DNA from: Bidens hawaiensis
Lineage: Eukaryota > Streptophyta > Magnoliopsida > Asterales > Asteraceae
Reading direction: 5' to 3'
DNA length: 64,000 bases
NCBI GenBank assembly: GCA_021521415.1
Contig: JAIQDT010007611.1
Span: forward strand, 1 to 64,000
Shown: piece after piece, positions 44,713 to 56,258 of the stretch
Layout: each line of letters starts with the position of its first letter
Position numbering within the stretch: the first letter of the stretch is position 1
Made by a program: the position numbers and the translations under genes
The notes under the pieces: model-generated
The model's input: only the letters and a program-made list of their open reading frames with translations
What the model was told of the DNA's origin: nothing
Databases searched by the model: none

Positions 44713-46808
44713 TGTAAGGCCCCGAACCCGGTAGCCCTACTTTAGCGTCGGATTTACTCATAAACACAGTTCTTCAATCAGAGTTTATTAAAACTTTTCG
44801 CGGAATATAAAACATCAATCATTTGTTACAAAACGTTAAACTTTTTCTTTGATACCATAACACAAAACTTTATATTTAAAACATCTTTACTTCTTTCTTC
44901 AGATGCCAGCCGTTCAATCCATGCCGTGTGTCGTCCTCATGCTAACTCTGTAATCAGCTCACCTGCGTGCATACTAAAAGTCAGCTACGCTGAGTGAGTT
45001 CTAGTTAATCAAGCAACTTATCATACAACCACTTCATACAATATATATATACGTATCCGAAGACACATAGTCCACTGTCTAACATGCCACTGTTAACCAC
45101 TTAATTACCCCTACAGCTTAGCCACTTAATTACAACGGCACGTATAGGCTTTCCCTATCACGCACTCACGCTATGCCACTTAATAACGAAGGCACGTATA
45201 GGCTTTCCCTATCACGCCCTCACGCTATGCCACTTAATAGCGAAGGCACGTATAGGCTTTCCCTATCACGCACTCACGCTATGCCACTTAATAACGAAGG
45301 CACGTATAGGCTTTCCCTATCACGCACTCACGCTATGCCACTTAATAACGAAGGCACGTATAGGCTTTCCCTATCACGCACTCACGCTATGCCACTAACA
45401 CCCTTACTAGACTCCTGCTACCTCTAACACACTCTACCTCAACCTGCCTTGGTCACACTCATATTAGTTTAGTATTTACGTAGTGAACAAGTCACATCAC
45501 ATCATTCCTACACACTATCAACCACTTGGCAATCGCTATCCTTGGCGATACGTGCAATATCCGAAGATCGTTCACGTACCGACAAGCATTATAAATATAT
45601 ACCTCATATAACATCTATAGCATACACTTACCACTTAAAGTAAGTGGATTCACACTTCACATCGAGTATGCACACAGCCCCGAAAACATAACAAGGAAAT
45701 GGGGCTAGAAACTCACCTGAATACGGTTACGTTCTCCGTTGATTGTAATTCCTTTCTTTAACTGGGCTCGGCTAACTGTATAATATTTACACATATCAAT
45801 TAACTACTACTACTCGTTTTCAATAACTGCCTTAACACATTTCCCATTAGGTTTTTAATTCATTTTAAAAACGAACTTCGCTTCAGGCGAAGTTAAACCT
45901 TAGGCGAACTTGGAAACAACTTGGTTCTGGCTTGATTCGATCGAATAGGAACACGTTCGATCGAATAGGAACACGTTCGATCGAATACAACACGTTCGAT
46001 CGAATACAACACGTTCGATCAAACAGGAACACGTTCGATCGAATAGGAACACGTTCGATCGAATACAACACTCATTCGATCGAATACAAAACTCATTCGA
46101 TCGAATGAGTTGGAGACCATTCGGTTGCTTCCCTATTCGGTCGACTGGACTTGTTCGATCTACGCATTCGATCGAATGGACTGATTCGATCGACTGGTTC
46201 GATCGAATGAGTCTGGTTCGACTCCTTCAAGCTGGCGACGGAGAAACCCACGGGTTTTCCAGATTTTCCAGATTTTTGACCCAAAATCGAAGTTTTTGAC
46301 ATGGAAATGCTCGGGATTGAAAGGGCTATCGATTCCTTGTACTTTTAAACACAAAAGCTTGCATTTTGACATCAAAACAAGGCGGTTTTTGACCCGAAAA
46401 CTCAAGTTACGAAAATAGGGAGTTTTTGCTCGATTTGAGCTCGAAAATGGTTATGAAAACGGATGATTTTCGAGAGGGACTTACCAAAAACGATTAGGAA
46501 CAAGATTGTGGACTCGGATTTGTGATTTGAGAACTTTCTCTCTCTAGCTTCTCTCTCTAGAAATGAGAGTGTTTGTGTGGGTGTAAGTGAAGGAAGATGG
46601 TGAAAATGGTGGAAGTGTCAAGAACTTTCGTTTATATACTACGGGTTTGGTTAGGCTCGGGTTGGCTTCCTACGGGTCGAGACAGGCCGAGTTCATAAAA
46701 TAACTAAGCCCAAGACCCGTTCCTTACTCGACATTAAATAACTAAAACGTGAAATTACTAAACATAACTTTCTTTTATTTATCAATATAAAAATTTCGGG
46801 ATGTTACA
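44713..46808 (-). repeat. 5' LTR of the TR-GAG element
   Basis: 2,096 bp, apparently identical to 40707-42802. Confidence 0.95.
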
Positions 46809-47367
46809 TTAGTGTTTCGTAAGATTGCTTGCCTAAGATACTATTAATTAACCCTAATTGACGACTTTGCGGAAATCAATAATATTGATTGCTTAATAAT
46901 CTAATAATTGTTCTTTGGGATTTCGCTTGATTCAGTCAAGGGTCCTTAGGGTTTTGTTAGATGAATACGTTTAGAAATCAGTTTCCATAATCATGTTATT
47001 TGTCCATTGCTTGATGATTGTTGATACATGGGATTCTTACCTAGGTAGATTCCTTCTCTGATTGGTTTCGATCTCGTGATTAATTGCTTGTTTTCTTGTT
47101 CACTTGTTTATTTATTTTTTTAGCTTAATCTTAGTTTAAACCCCCCTTTAAACATTAATAACAAATAGTCGTGTCGTAAGTCGAGTCTAATTAGTTAATT
47201 AACGTAATTTATAGAGTCCTGTGGGTTCGATATTCCGGACTTACTTAGCTTTAGTACAATTGATTGGTTCACTTGCCGGTGTTTTGTGTAGTTGAGTCTT
47301 AAGTCTAGTTTTTATTACTTGTTAATTTAGTTAATATTTAATTGACTGTTTATAACACATCACTGAT

Positions 47368-49825
47368 CATTTTAAAATATGAATACACTCCAAACTTTTA
47401 ACTAGTTTAATCGAGTCATTTAAATTTATTATATGAGATTACATATCTCTAAAACATTATGAACAAAATTAATCGCTAGCCCTCAGACCGCCATGTACGT
47501 TTGTCTAGATCCTTTCATACCACACCTGGTTATGCCTCCGTCATGACGGGTCGGACCTAAGTTATGCCCGAGAGAGGGTAACCATGTGTATATAGATGGT
47601 AGCTAAGTAACCTCGAAAATTGCGGTGTTTGCTGAGTGGTTTTCGAGTTGAGCTTAAGTTTATAATTGTGATTTAGTTTTTAACTTGATTATTCCTAAGC
47701 CACGATGGGCCGATACCAAAGTTATGTCTCGATGGGTGATTAAGTAAATAAAATATTTATGTGTCAGCTTATTCACCAGTATGTCATTACATAATTATTC
47801 TACCTGTATATGTAATTACATCATAGAGTAATTATGTAACTACTTTATGATGTAATTACATAATTATTCTACATGTATATGTAATTACTCTAATTGATTC
47901 TCACAATTAACATGTTAATTTCATTTGTACGTTAACTTTCCCCACTGTAAGTAATTAAAGAATTCTACAAATAAAATAATTAAATAATTAACAAACACGC
48001 CTAGCTTGACCTTGACAAACTAATCACAAACCAGGCTCGAGCTTTAGAATTAAAGCATTAAATGACCAGGCCTCAAGTAAGAGCCTGAGCTTGACTTGAC
48101 TCGACTCAATTACACTCTAGTTTTTAGTCACCTTGTTTTGTTTCCAATATTTTTGTTTTTGATATGTTTATGTCATTATTTTTTTTTAAACGTCCAATGA
48201 ATAAGGCCTGACTACCGTTAACCCAATATCAAAAGACGACCTCATACGTTTATGATCAGAGACGACATTATGTAGCCTAAGCCTACCATCTACTGTTTAC
48301 AGGAAAACTCGTCGACCGAAAGCCCACTGCGGTAGAAACCGATTGGGATTAGATATGAAGTTGAGATCTTGTAATCTCCGGCTAAAATCTTTCTTTTATT
48401 TCCAATATCAATTAAGCTAAAACTCATTTACACCACATAATATTATATCGTATCTTATAAAAAATAGGTGAGTGGTTTATTTTTTAAAAACAAACTAGGA
48501 TTAGGATCCCGCGCTACGTGTCAGGACCGTTAAATTGACAAAGAAACATAAGTGAAAACGTTAAACCATAAACTCGTTGCAAGTCGACGCAAAGTCATTC
48601 TGTGTCAAGTTACGACATCGAAACCAAACAAAAGAAATAAACCGTCAATGCCAAATACAACAAATCATCATATGTAGAACCAAAAAAACCGACACGTTAC
48701 AGTGGTGCCAACACAAATTCGGTTAGTATGAGTGGTGCCAACACAAATTCGTAAACATGAATTAGTAAACCAAAATAAATATTTTAAAGGTAAGGTATAA
48801 ACATTAAAACATGATTATAAAACCATACGATGATAGAATATTTTTAAATCATGAAAAAAGTTTCAGCCATTGTGAATACGAACTATAAAACATATGAAAA
48901 CCAACTCTAACAAAATTGTTAACTGACAAATAAAATATGTAAAGCCGACCCTTGTTCAAGTTTAGTGTTTAAAATTATAGTTTGTTATATGTTTTAATTA
49001 GTTGGAAAAAAAAAGTAAAATGAAGGAAATATATTATTACTTATGGAATTAATAAAATATTTAAAAATTAAATAGTAAATGGAATAGTAAATTTGTGAGG
49101 ATGATTCAATCCACTTTTTAATATATATAATAATAAAAGTATACTCAAATTCAATCATGAATGCTCTTGTTGTACTCCTTTAATCCACTGTTAAGTCTGC
49201 AACTCTCTACCCTTTTTTGTCAGCACTTATTTAGTTATTTTTCCTGCATCTTTTAATAAAAAACTGCATTCACACTTCATTTGTCTCATTCAAATTTTGA
49301 ATAATTTTTTTCATTTTTTACAGACAAACCAGCTAAACTTAAAACACATAACGACGAGAATGCGGTTGGTATCAACACAGTTCATTAGACTCCTCGTTAT
49401 GGGCGGTAAAGGGGCGTTTCCGGGTGAACACGAACACCAAAGGGGGGGGGGGGAGGGGGGAGATATTGTGAAGACTTGCAGTAAAGTGTGTTTTGATGGG
49501 GTCACTCTACTTTTCACTCTCTCTCTTTCTCATACGCACATACATATATAACGGGACGATAAAGGGATTTCGAACCATAAAGGGACAACATATTGGAGGG
49601 GCTTTAAAGCCCCTAGTTCGCACGCAACAATGTGGTGGGGTTTTAAAGCCTTTCATAATGAATAGTCTTACTAAATTAATATGGTACAACCATAGCTTGG
49701 TTTAGCAACTAAAAGAGAAATTCAAAACGATAATCGATCATATATCATAAAAACTTTTATCTGATGAATAAGTTGCCACGGAACATAAAAGGGTGCCGAT
49801 CAAGTAATGCATAGCCGCATGGGTC
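47368..49825. other. Intergenic stretch, no gene
   Basis: AT-rich. It holds a direct repeat of about 35 bp (TTACATAATTATTCTAC..TGTATATGTAATTAC at about 47788 and 47860), a G-run at 49443-49461 and a small palindromic GGGGCTTTAAAGCCCC at about 49599. I see no conserved ORF. Confidence 0.5.
49443..49461 (+). repeat. Poly-G tract
   Basis: Twelve Gs, one A, then six Gs: quadruplex-capable and also prone to sequencing error. Confidence 0.85.
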
Positions 49826-50171
49826 TAGAGATGGGCAAATAAACCGGTTCCCCAAACCGACCCAAAAATCGAATGAAACCGAAACTTTTTTAAACCGACT
49901 ATGTAGAAATCGGTTTGAAACCGATTGAAACCATAGGTTTGGAACCACTTTGTAATTTTCTCTACCAAAACCGATTAACCGAACCGAAACCAGTCAAAAA
50001 CCGAACCGAAACCGTTCAAAACCCGAACTGAAACTGATCGTAACCTGATTAAGAAACCGGTTTCAACCCGAACCGAAACCAATTTTAAACCGGTTTTGAC
50101 TTTTATTGACTAAACAAAACTGGTGCAACACAAACCGATTTTAAGTTTTAAACCGGGTTTGTCCCTATCAA
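49826..50171. mobile_element. hAT-type MITE rich in AAACCG motifs
   Basis: Flanks CATGGGTC (49818-49825) and CATAGGTC (50172-50179) match at 7 of 8. Ends TAGAGATGGGCAAA and, as reverse complement, TTGATAGGGACAAA are imperfect inverted repeats. The body is made of AACCGAACC/AAACCGGTT motifs. A cousin lies at 55250-55482. Confidence 0.6.
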
Positions 50172-50470
50172 CATAGGTCTATGAGAATGCAGATGCCTGC
50201 ATGAAACAACGGTTCTTATTCATAGATTCTCCCACTCATCCAACGGTTCTCCTTCTCAGATCCTTTTTCTGTTTTCACACAACTTTTATAGTTACTTGCA
50301 CCACCATCTATGCCGTGTGGGGCCTACCGCACGCTTGAATGTAACGTGCTAATTATTATTATACTTATATTATATTATATACTTAAGGTTGAATTAACCA
50401 ATGTTCTTTATCAAATATAAACTAGCTGTCCACGAGATCTAGTGACATTGCAAATTAAAACTGTTTCATA

Positions 50471-50718
50471 ATCCCCGTCTCATTTTAAATGTTCATTTTT
50501 CTATTTTCGGTTGTCCTAATTTAAATGTCATTTATATACATATAAATTCAATTTTCAATTGTGTCCTTACTATTACATATACTAAATTCAATTTCCAATT
50601 GTGTCATAATAACTTAAAGAACATTATTGTCATTTTACAGCTCATAAAATAAAATGATCAAACATTTCTTAATTTGTGTGTTTTAGGTCCCATGACATTT
50701 AAAATGGGACGAATGGAG
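50471..50718. mobile_element. Stowaway-like MITE
   Basis: Flanked by TA (50469-50470 and 50719-50720). The left end CCGTCTCATTTTAAATG pairs with the right end CATTTAAAATGGGACGAATG. 248 bp and non-coding, like the one at 1834-4265. Confidence 0.75.
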
Positions 50719-51071
50719 TATATGTTATAAAAAGGTTCGCCCATACATAATATATGCTAATATACACACAAATTTATGATGAGAGAGATCTATGCAATAT
50801 ATTAGAGGGATGATTTTATGTGTGATACATATATCCGACACTAGGGAAAACACTAAGTTGTCGAACAGTTTCGAAGAATAGTACCAAGATAAAAACACTG
50901 GATGCGCAAATAACAACACGCAACATGCTAATCAATATTTTGATCCAAGTTTTTGGAAAATAGTTGTAACAAAATCTAAAAATAATTTCATTATGTAACA
51001 TTTGTCCATATAGTGACCCAAAATATAAGTGTGTTACATCTTTTTATAATACAATCACTCAAAATATCTTG

Positions 51072-54000
51072 TCAAAATATAAACAAGTGATCATTGTCTC
51101 TTAAAGCATCATGATCTTCCACTTGAGACCCATCCTCCATGAGAATTGCAGTTCCGCTTTTCCCCAGTTTCTTCTCTGCGTATACACATCACCATCAGTT
51201 TAAAAGCTAACTAATATCATATACTATATGTAAATATGTCAGTTAGGAATTGTTATAATAATTTACCATAACTAGTAGACTATAGATATAATATACGGGT
51301 TGATTAGATTTCCTTTGTAATTATCCTTACCGTATAATGTATTCATATTTGATCAATAATACACGATACCTGACGAGACTTCCATTGTTATATTTGTTTT
51401 AAAACATATTATACCTGCTAACTCCAATAGCTCGGCCATCGATTCTGGCAGTTGGACTACTTTTCCGGTGTCTGTTCTTTCCTCATTTGGTTTATGTCCA
51501 TGAATTATCACCCTCAATGGAAATGATCTTGAAGGCGTTGCTACTGCAAATCATAACACTAATTCGTTCTTAATAATGTACGTTTATACTTTCAACAAGC
51601 CAGTGGCATTAATTGTATTGTAGTCTTGTAGATCACAAACTTTATTACATTCTTGATCATTATTCCATGTGTCATGGTTTTCTGATTCGTCAAACGTTGC
51701 CACTTGCTGCGAGTTTTCAACATTAGCCGTTTGTAACATAACAGCAGATTCATATTAGTTTCTTGTATGTTTTACGGATGAAGAATAATAAACCTCAATA
51801 TTCAAGTCACGAAGATGGTCGGTTAAGAACGTTATCTCGTCTTGCACCTCCTTATTCAAGTGCTTCAAGTACTGAAAAACCGGAAAACAACATGTTTAGT
51901 TGGATATTTGCAAGAATTTTACCAAAAAAAAATGTTAAGAAGCAAAAACCTGAATGAAATTGGACATGATTGTCTTTCCGTCACGGTTAAGTGGCTGCAC
52001 CAGTTCCTTGAAGTGACTATGGCTTATTCGAACTACCTGAGAAAGTTTCTTGCTTCTTACCGTGAACGGTTGTGGAATGTTGAAGAATACACCGATTTCA
52101 CCAAATATGTCCATCGGTCCTAGACTTGCCAAGAACTAAAGAAACAAAACAATACTTTAATAATGACGGCCTTTTTGACCAAAAAAGTTCAAAGCTTGAC
52201 CGTCTATGGCATAATCCTTAACGAAATGATGAATAGTAGTACATAATATTCAAGTTTAAAATCACTAAAATATCTTCTTTAAGAAGATTTAACCATTTGA
52301 GTTTTCATGTTTTAAATCTTTTTCTAAACAGTTAATTAGACATAACTTTCTAGTGTCATTCACAAGCTGTTAGTCTATATGTTATACTACCGTCTGATAG
52401 ATTTGTTAGTTTATCTCTACTTATTGCTTACTAAGATCTTATCTGTGTAAATAAGACAATTTTATACATATCCTGATGGTATATTAGTTCATATAACTTT
52501 CTACTTGCATAGCATTATTAAACATAATGCTCAATGTGCAAAATATCTAAGGGGGTGTAATATCATCTATATTATGCAACTTTGGACACCACAAATAATT
52601 AATTGGCATGAGACGGAACAAATGTAATCGATCGACATCACAGATTAACTAGGGGGAAATTCGTACATGTTCCATTCCGTTCCGATGTGTTAGGACCTCC
52701 TGCATCAGTACACCATTAGAATAGAATCAAGAACACACAGAACATGAATTCAAGAAAATAATATTCAAATATAGTTACCATGGATCCGGAAACTATAATA
52801 TAGAAATCAGTCGGTATCTCATTTTGCAGTATAACTTCAACTTTAGGTGGAAAGTATTCAGCTTTCAAATCTGTAACAAGTTGGCTGCTTAGATCATCTG
52901 AAACCCCTTTAAAAAGATACGTTTTCTCCACGCAGGTTCTAAAAAGATGTTGAGCGATGCTCGATCTGATCGCCTTAAGTAAATCCTCAAGAACTTCTTC
53001 TTGTTGCAACTCAGCTGTCTTGAACTTAAGTTGCATATGTGCCAGCATTTGTTGTTTTAAACCTTCTGGTAATCTGTTCTTGCTTGCATACCTTAAGATC
53101 TCATTGATCGAATCCCTCTTTTTGTACGAAAAAATTCGAATTAAAAACGCGTGAATATTAATAGAAACCATAGATGATTAGTATGGAATTTAGTCATTTA
53201 CCATCACAAAGGTTCTAACAGCGCTATGAACGATTAAGTTGGTCATGTTTCCGATGAGATAGGATGTGAGACCGATGTTGAAAATCATGTAGAAGATGCT
53301 AAACACTTTTTCTCCCGTGTTGACAGCGTGTAAGTCGCCATAGCCGACAGTTGTAAGGGTGACAATAGACCAATACAATGAGTATGTGTAGCCTAACCAA
53401 ATGCTTCTATCTTCAAAATCTTGAATGATTGATCCAATCCATGTGTCCGCCGTGTGGTGGTGATTGGTGGCGATCCAGTAGTAAAAGCATCCAGCGGAGT
53501 GCACCGCGAATAGCGTAACCTATAGATTGAAAATGAAGAGTCATTTTAATTCATGCTCTAATGTTCATATACGCGGTCTGTTGTCCATGTAAGCGAACTT
53601 GTGCAAGTTCTAATAATGTTATTTTTAGAGTTCGCTGGTGTGGCAAGCGAACTCCACAAGTTCCTTTGGATGAAAAGTAACTCCATAGAGTTTTTACCAA
53701 ATTTAACGTGTCACTTATTGTTTTACACCAAACTCTATACAGTTCGCTTGACATCCAAGCGAACTTGCTAAGTTCCTAGAAGTACACGAACTTCGAAAAA
53801 CGTTAAGAGTACTTAGCTAACTCCAAAACCATTTACTAATCCGCAAGATAAGTAAAGCCAACACGTACACATATTAATTTAATGTAACGTGTCCAAAAAT
53901 AGCTGAATCTAGTATCTTTCTCTAATCTCGAGAAAAGTGCGCTAACACGCCGTAGCCGCCACAATCGAAGAAGATTGAGGAACCCGAAGATCTGTCCGTT

Positions 54001-55143
54001 GTGGAGTTTTCCAGTGAAGAGGCGGTAGATGGATTGAAATGGCAACGTGGAGGCGATATCCATCGGGAACATCATGTGTGTGACATACCTAACATTTAAA
54101 CATCATTTAGATTTATGGTTTCTATGAGACATACAATTAATCAATGTGTGGAGTTATATATTATTACCGTGTGGCGATCTTTTTGTGGTCGTCGACTAGG
54201 AGATATGTTGTCTTGTCTAAGTATGCGACGAAGAACGTTAAGATGATATCGATGGTGAAGAACAAGTCGACTACAAGATCAATGTACATGAGAAGGCCTG
54301 CTGCGCCTTTTTTGAAAGCTAGCTCGAAAGGCGATGACCATGGCGAGTATGTTACTAATAAGACTAGAAAAGCTTGCCACCACCTACATGCAACAGTTTT
54401 AGACTAAGTTTGAACTCTTAACTTGGTGTGGTTTCTTATTTTGCTCGAATCAGATTGGTAGGTGATTTGGTTATTTGACGTGTAATATTTATATCATATA
54501 TGGACTGTTTTGGTATATATTATTTCTCATTTTTTTAGCATTTGAGATCCTTAAATTTCTTATTTTTTTTCAAATATGCCTAAATTATAAAGCCAAATGT
54601 TACTAACGGTTTAGTTTGGTTTTTATAGTCAACGATTTGATTTTTGTTTACAATTGAAAACCACCACTATAAACACCCTAAATTATATGACAAAAAAAAA
54701 TAGACATATAAAGGCTCAATATAGCAAATTAACAATTTGATCGAGCTTTATAGCCCGAAATTCCACGTGTTATACGATTACAGTATTACTTTTGTTTTGA
54801 ACGACTTTTTTGTATTTAGACTATCGTATAATTTAAATTTGAAGAGCACCGGGCCCACGCTGACTTCAAAGTTTGGCTTGAGCGTTCCTTTGGACCATAA
54901 TGCCGAATGCCACTTGACAGCCGTTGTGCCACAACAAGAGCAGAATTTTCTGGCGTAACACGCGGTGGGACAAAAACCCGGGTGGGCTCTGGGTTCGAAC
55001 TGATAACCTTTGCACAAAGCATAACTCAAATCGTTCATTGCCAATATCCCTAAAAGTAACAGAAGTGGAATTCGAACTTGGGTCTCCATTGGAGAATTCA
55101 AGCCTCCTACCACTAAGCCACAAGTGAGTGATTGATGATAGAC

Positions 55144-55200
<57 letters not shown>

Positions 55201-56258
55201 TTTCTTTTCACCAAGCATATTTAATCTCGGATAATCGGATACTCTGATGTAGAGGTGTAAAAAAAACTGGTTCCCAAACCAACCCAAACCGCCAGTTTCA
55301 AGACCGGTTCTTCTTAAAATCTACCAAACCGGTTTTAACCGAACCTAACTGACGTGACCAGGCCGGTCTATCTTGCTTCTAAACAGGTTTATAAACCGAA
55401 CCGGTTTGAGTCAGGCCGGTTTTGACCAGCCGTTGACTAAATCGGTTCAATTTGGGTTTAAAACTGATTTTGTACACCTCTACGCGGATGTAATTCGGCT
55501 CACCAAACTTTTACTATGTAAAAACCAATCACCAGGCCCATTTACTCTGGGCCAATAACAGACAAAGGTGACTACTTTGGTCCATCTAAAAGCAATTGGG
55601 CTCATCAAAAGTAACATGGCTCACCCAAAACCAGTTTAATAGGACCCACAACTCCACAAGAGTCCGAGACCTCCACAGGTTAAAACATTTTACGATTCAA
55701 ATAGAAGCATAGGAAGAGGCTCACAAGTCGCAATATCATTTGTAAATTGAATAGAACTAAAAGATTCGATTATCCTTTTTTAACCATAAAAAATATGTTC
55801 ATCCAAAAACTCAATGGGACGCTCAATATCTTACTAACAAAACGAGATCAGTTAAATCACAACTTGTGCTTGTCAGAGGGTCTTCAAGAGGCCACTATAC
55901 CACCCCTTGAAGGTTATGGATCACAAGTTTTTGTAGCCGCTAATACAACGAATCTTTTTGGCCCACCTTAAATCAGATCTCATTTATGCATTCCTTTTTA
56001 TTTATTTTTTTATTTAATAAAATTGCCTTTTCCATTAATGAAAAATCTTACACAAATTTTGAAAACGTACCGATATCTACGGTCATAAGGTGCAATGACA
56101 TATTTGTTTAGATGCGGAGAATCTTCACCAACGAGTGTTCCAAATGCCGGCAAAAGGCTACTCGAGACAGAAGCCAAGTTCTTCAACACATCCCTGCTTG
56201 AATGACGCCTATACAACAACGGCATCGGTGATCGAGTCTCCGATAACATCTCTCCCAT
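51072..56258 (-). CDS. KAT3: Shaker-type potassium channel subunit, KAT3/AtKC1-like
   Basis: Eleven exons with GT..AG borders and consistent phases: 56071-56258, 54168-54383, 53869-54088, 53202-53519, 52779-53117, 52667-52699, 51950-52135, 51794-51871, 51649-51706, 51415-51543 and 51072-51175, giving about 622 residues. The N-terminal motifs [10 protein letters not shown] and PYDRRYR precede S1; S4 is [17 protein letters not shown]; the pore is [16 protein letters not shown]-linker ([12 protein letters not shown]), a cyclic-nucleotide-binding domain ([16 protein letters not shown]) and a C-terminal KHA domain ending DNDHLFIF follow. No ankyrin repeats, unlike AKT1. The N-terminus and DLHAVN pore flank fit KAT3/KC1 best. 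That plasma-membrane subunit is silent alone and tunes AKT1 or KAT1 channels in root potassium uptake. Exon 9 borders are the least certain. No lesion in the proposed splice form. Confidence 0.92.
53520..53868 (-). other. KAT3-like intron 3 with repeated GCGAACTT motifs
   Basis: A 349-bp intron with at least six AAGCGAACT(T/C) or AGTTCGCT motifs in both orientations, possibly a decayed MITE. Confidence 0.5.
54830..55127 (-). mobile_element. tRNA-derived SINE-like element in KAT3-like intron 1
   Basis: On the minus strand a polymerase III A box TGGCTTAGTGGT (55110-55121) and B box AGTTCGAATTCC (55068-55079) are spaced as in a tRNA, followed by about 230 bp of unrelated body. There is no tRNA fold beyond the boxes that I can support. 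The 3' end and target duplication were not fixed. Confidence 0.55.
55143..55199. repeat. (ATT)n microsatellite
   Basis: About eighteen perfect ATT units beside the SINE 5' end. Confidence 0.95.
55250..55482. mobile_element. hAT-type MITE in KAT3-like intron 1
   Basis: Perfect terminal repeats TAGAGGTGTA at both ends, flanks CTCTGATG and CGCGGATG (6 of 8), body of ACCGGTT/AACCGG motifs. 233 bp. Confidence 0.75.

Larger units (their letters stand above)
40707..46808 (-). mobile_element. TR-GAG type non-autonomous LTR retrotransposon, very young
   Basis: 6,102 bp with a perfect 5-bp duplication TTAGT (40702-40706 and 46809-46813). The two 2,096-bp LTRs look identical: every landmark and ORF is shifted by exactly 4,006 bp. 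The element reads on the minus strand, with an initiator-methionine tRNA primer site at 44698-44709 and a polypurine tract at 42803-42816. The 1.9-kb interior encodes only gag (43122-44309), with no protease, reverse transcriptase or integrase. This fits the plant class called terminal-repeat retrotransposons with GAG domain. It must borrow pol from another Ty3 element. Confidence 0.93.
39445..47362 (+). mobile_element. Solo LTR split by a TR-GAG retrotransposon
   Basis: The sequence starts TGATATACGTCTATTTATAC and ends TATAACACATCA, with a perfect 5-bp duplication CTGAT (39440-39444 and 47363-47367). Without the nested element (40707-46808 and one TTAGT) it is about 1.81 kb. It carries a TATA box (40007-40017) and no coding region, so it is a solo LTR left by recombination. 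Confidence 0.8.
54384..56070 (-). other. KAT3-like intron 1, filled with mobile DNA
   Basis: The 1.69-kb intron contains a SINE-like element, an ATT microsatellite and a hAT MITE, all non-coding. Confidence 0.8.

Noticed and set aside
46093..46405. Small frames in the TR-GAG LTR (also 42087-42399)
   Set aside because: They translate the TTCGATCGAA array and flanks, are duplicated in both LTRs and have no protein similarity.
49555..49700. Second Tourist-like MITE
   Set aside because: The GGGGCTTTAAAGCCCC palindrome resembles the element at 6961-7309, but no TAA duplication or paired ends could be found.
55068..55121. A tRNA gene in the KAT3-like intron
   Set aside because: A and B boxes are present but I could not form acceptor and anticodon stems; a tRNA-derived SINE explains it better.
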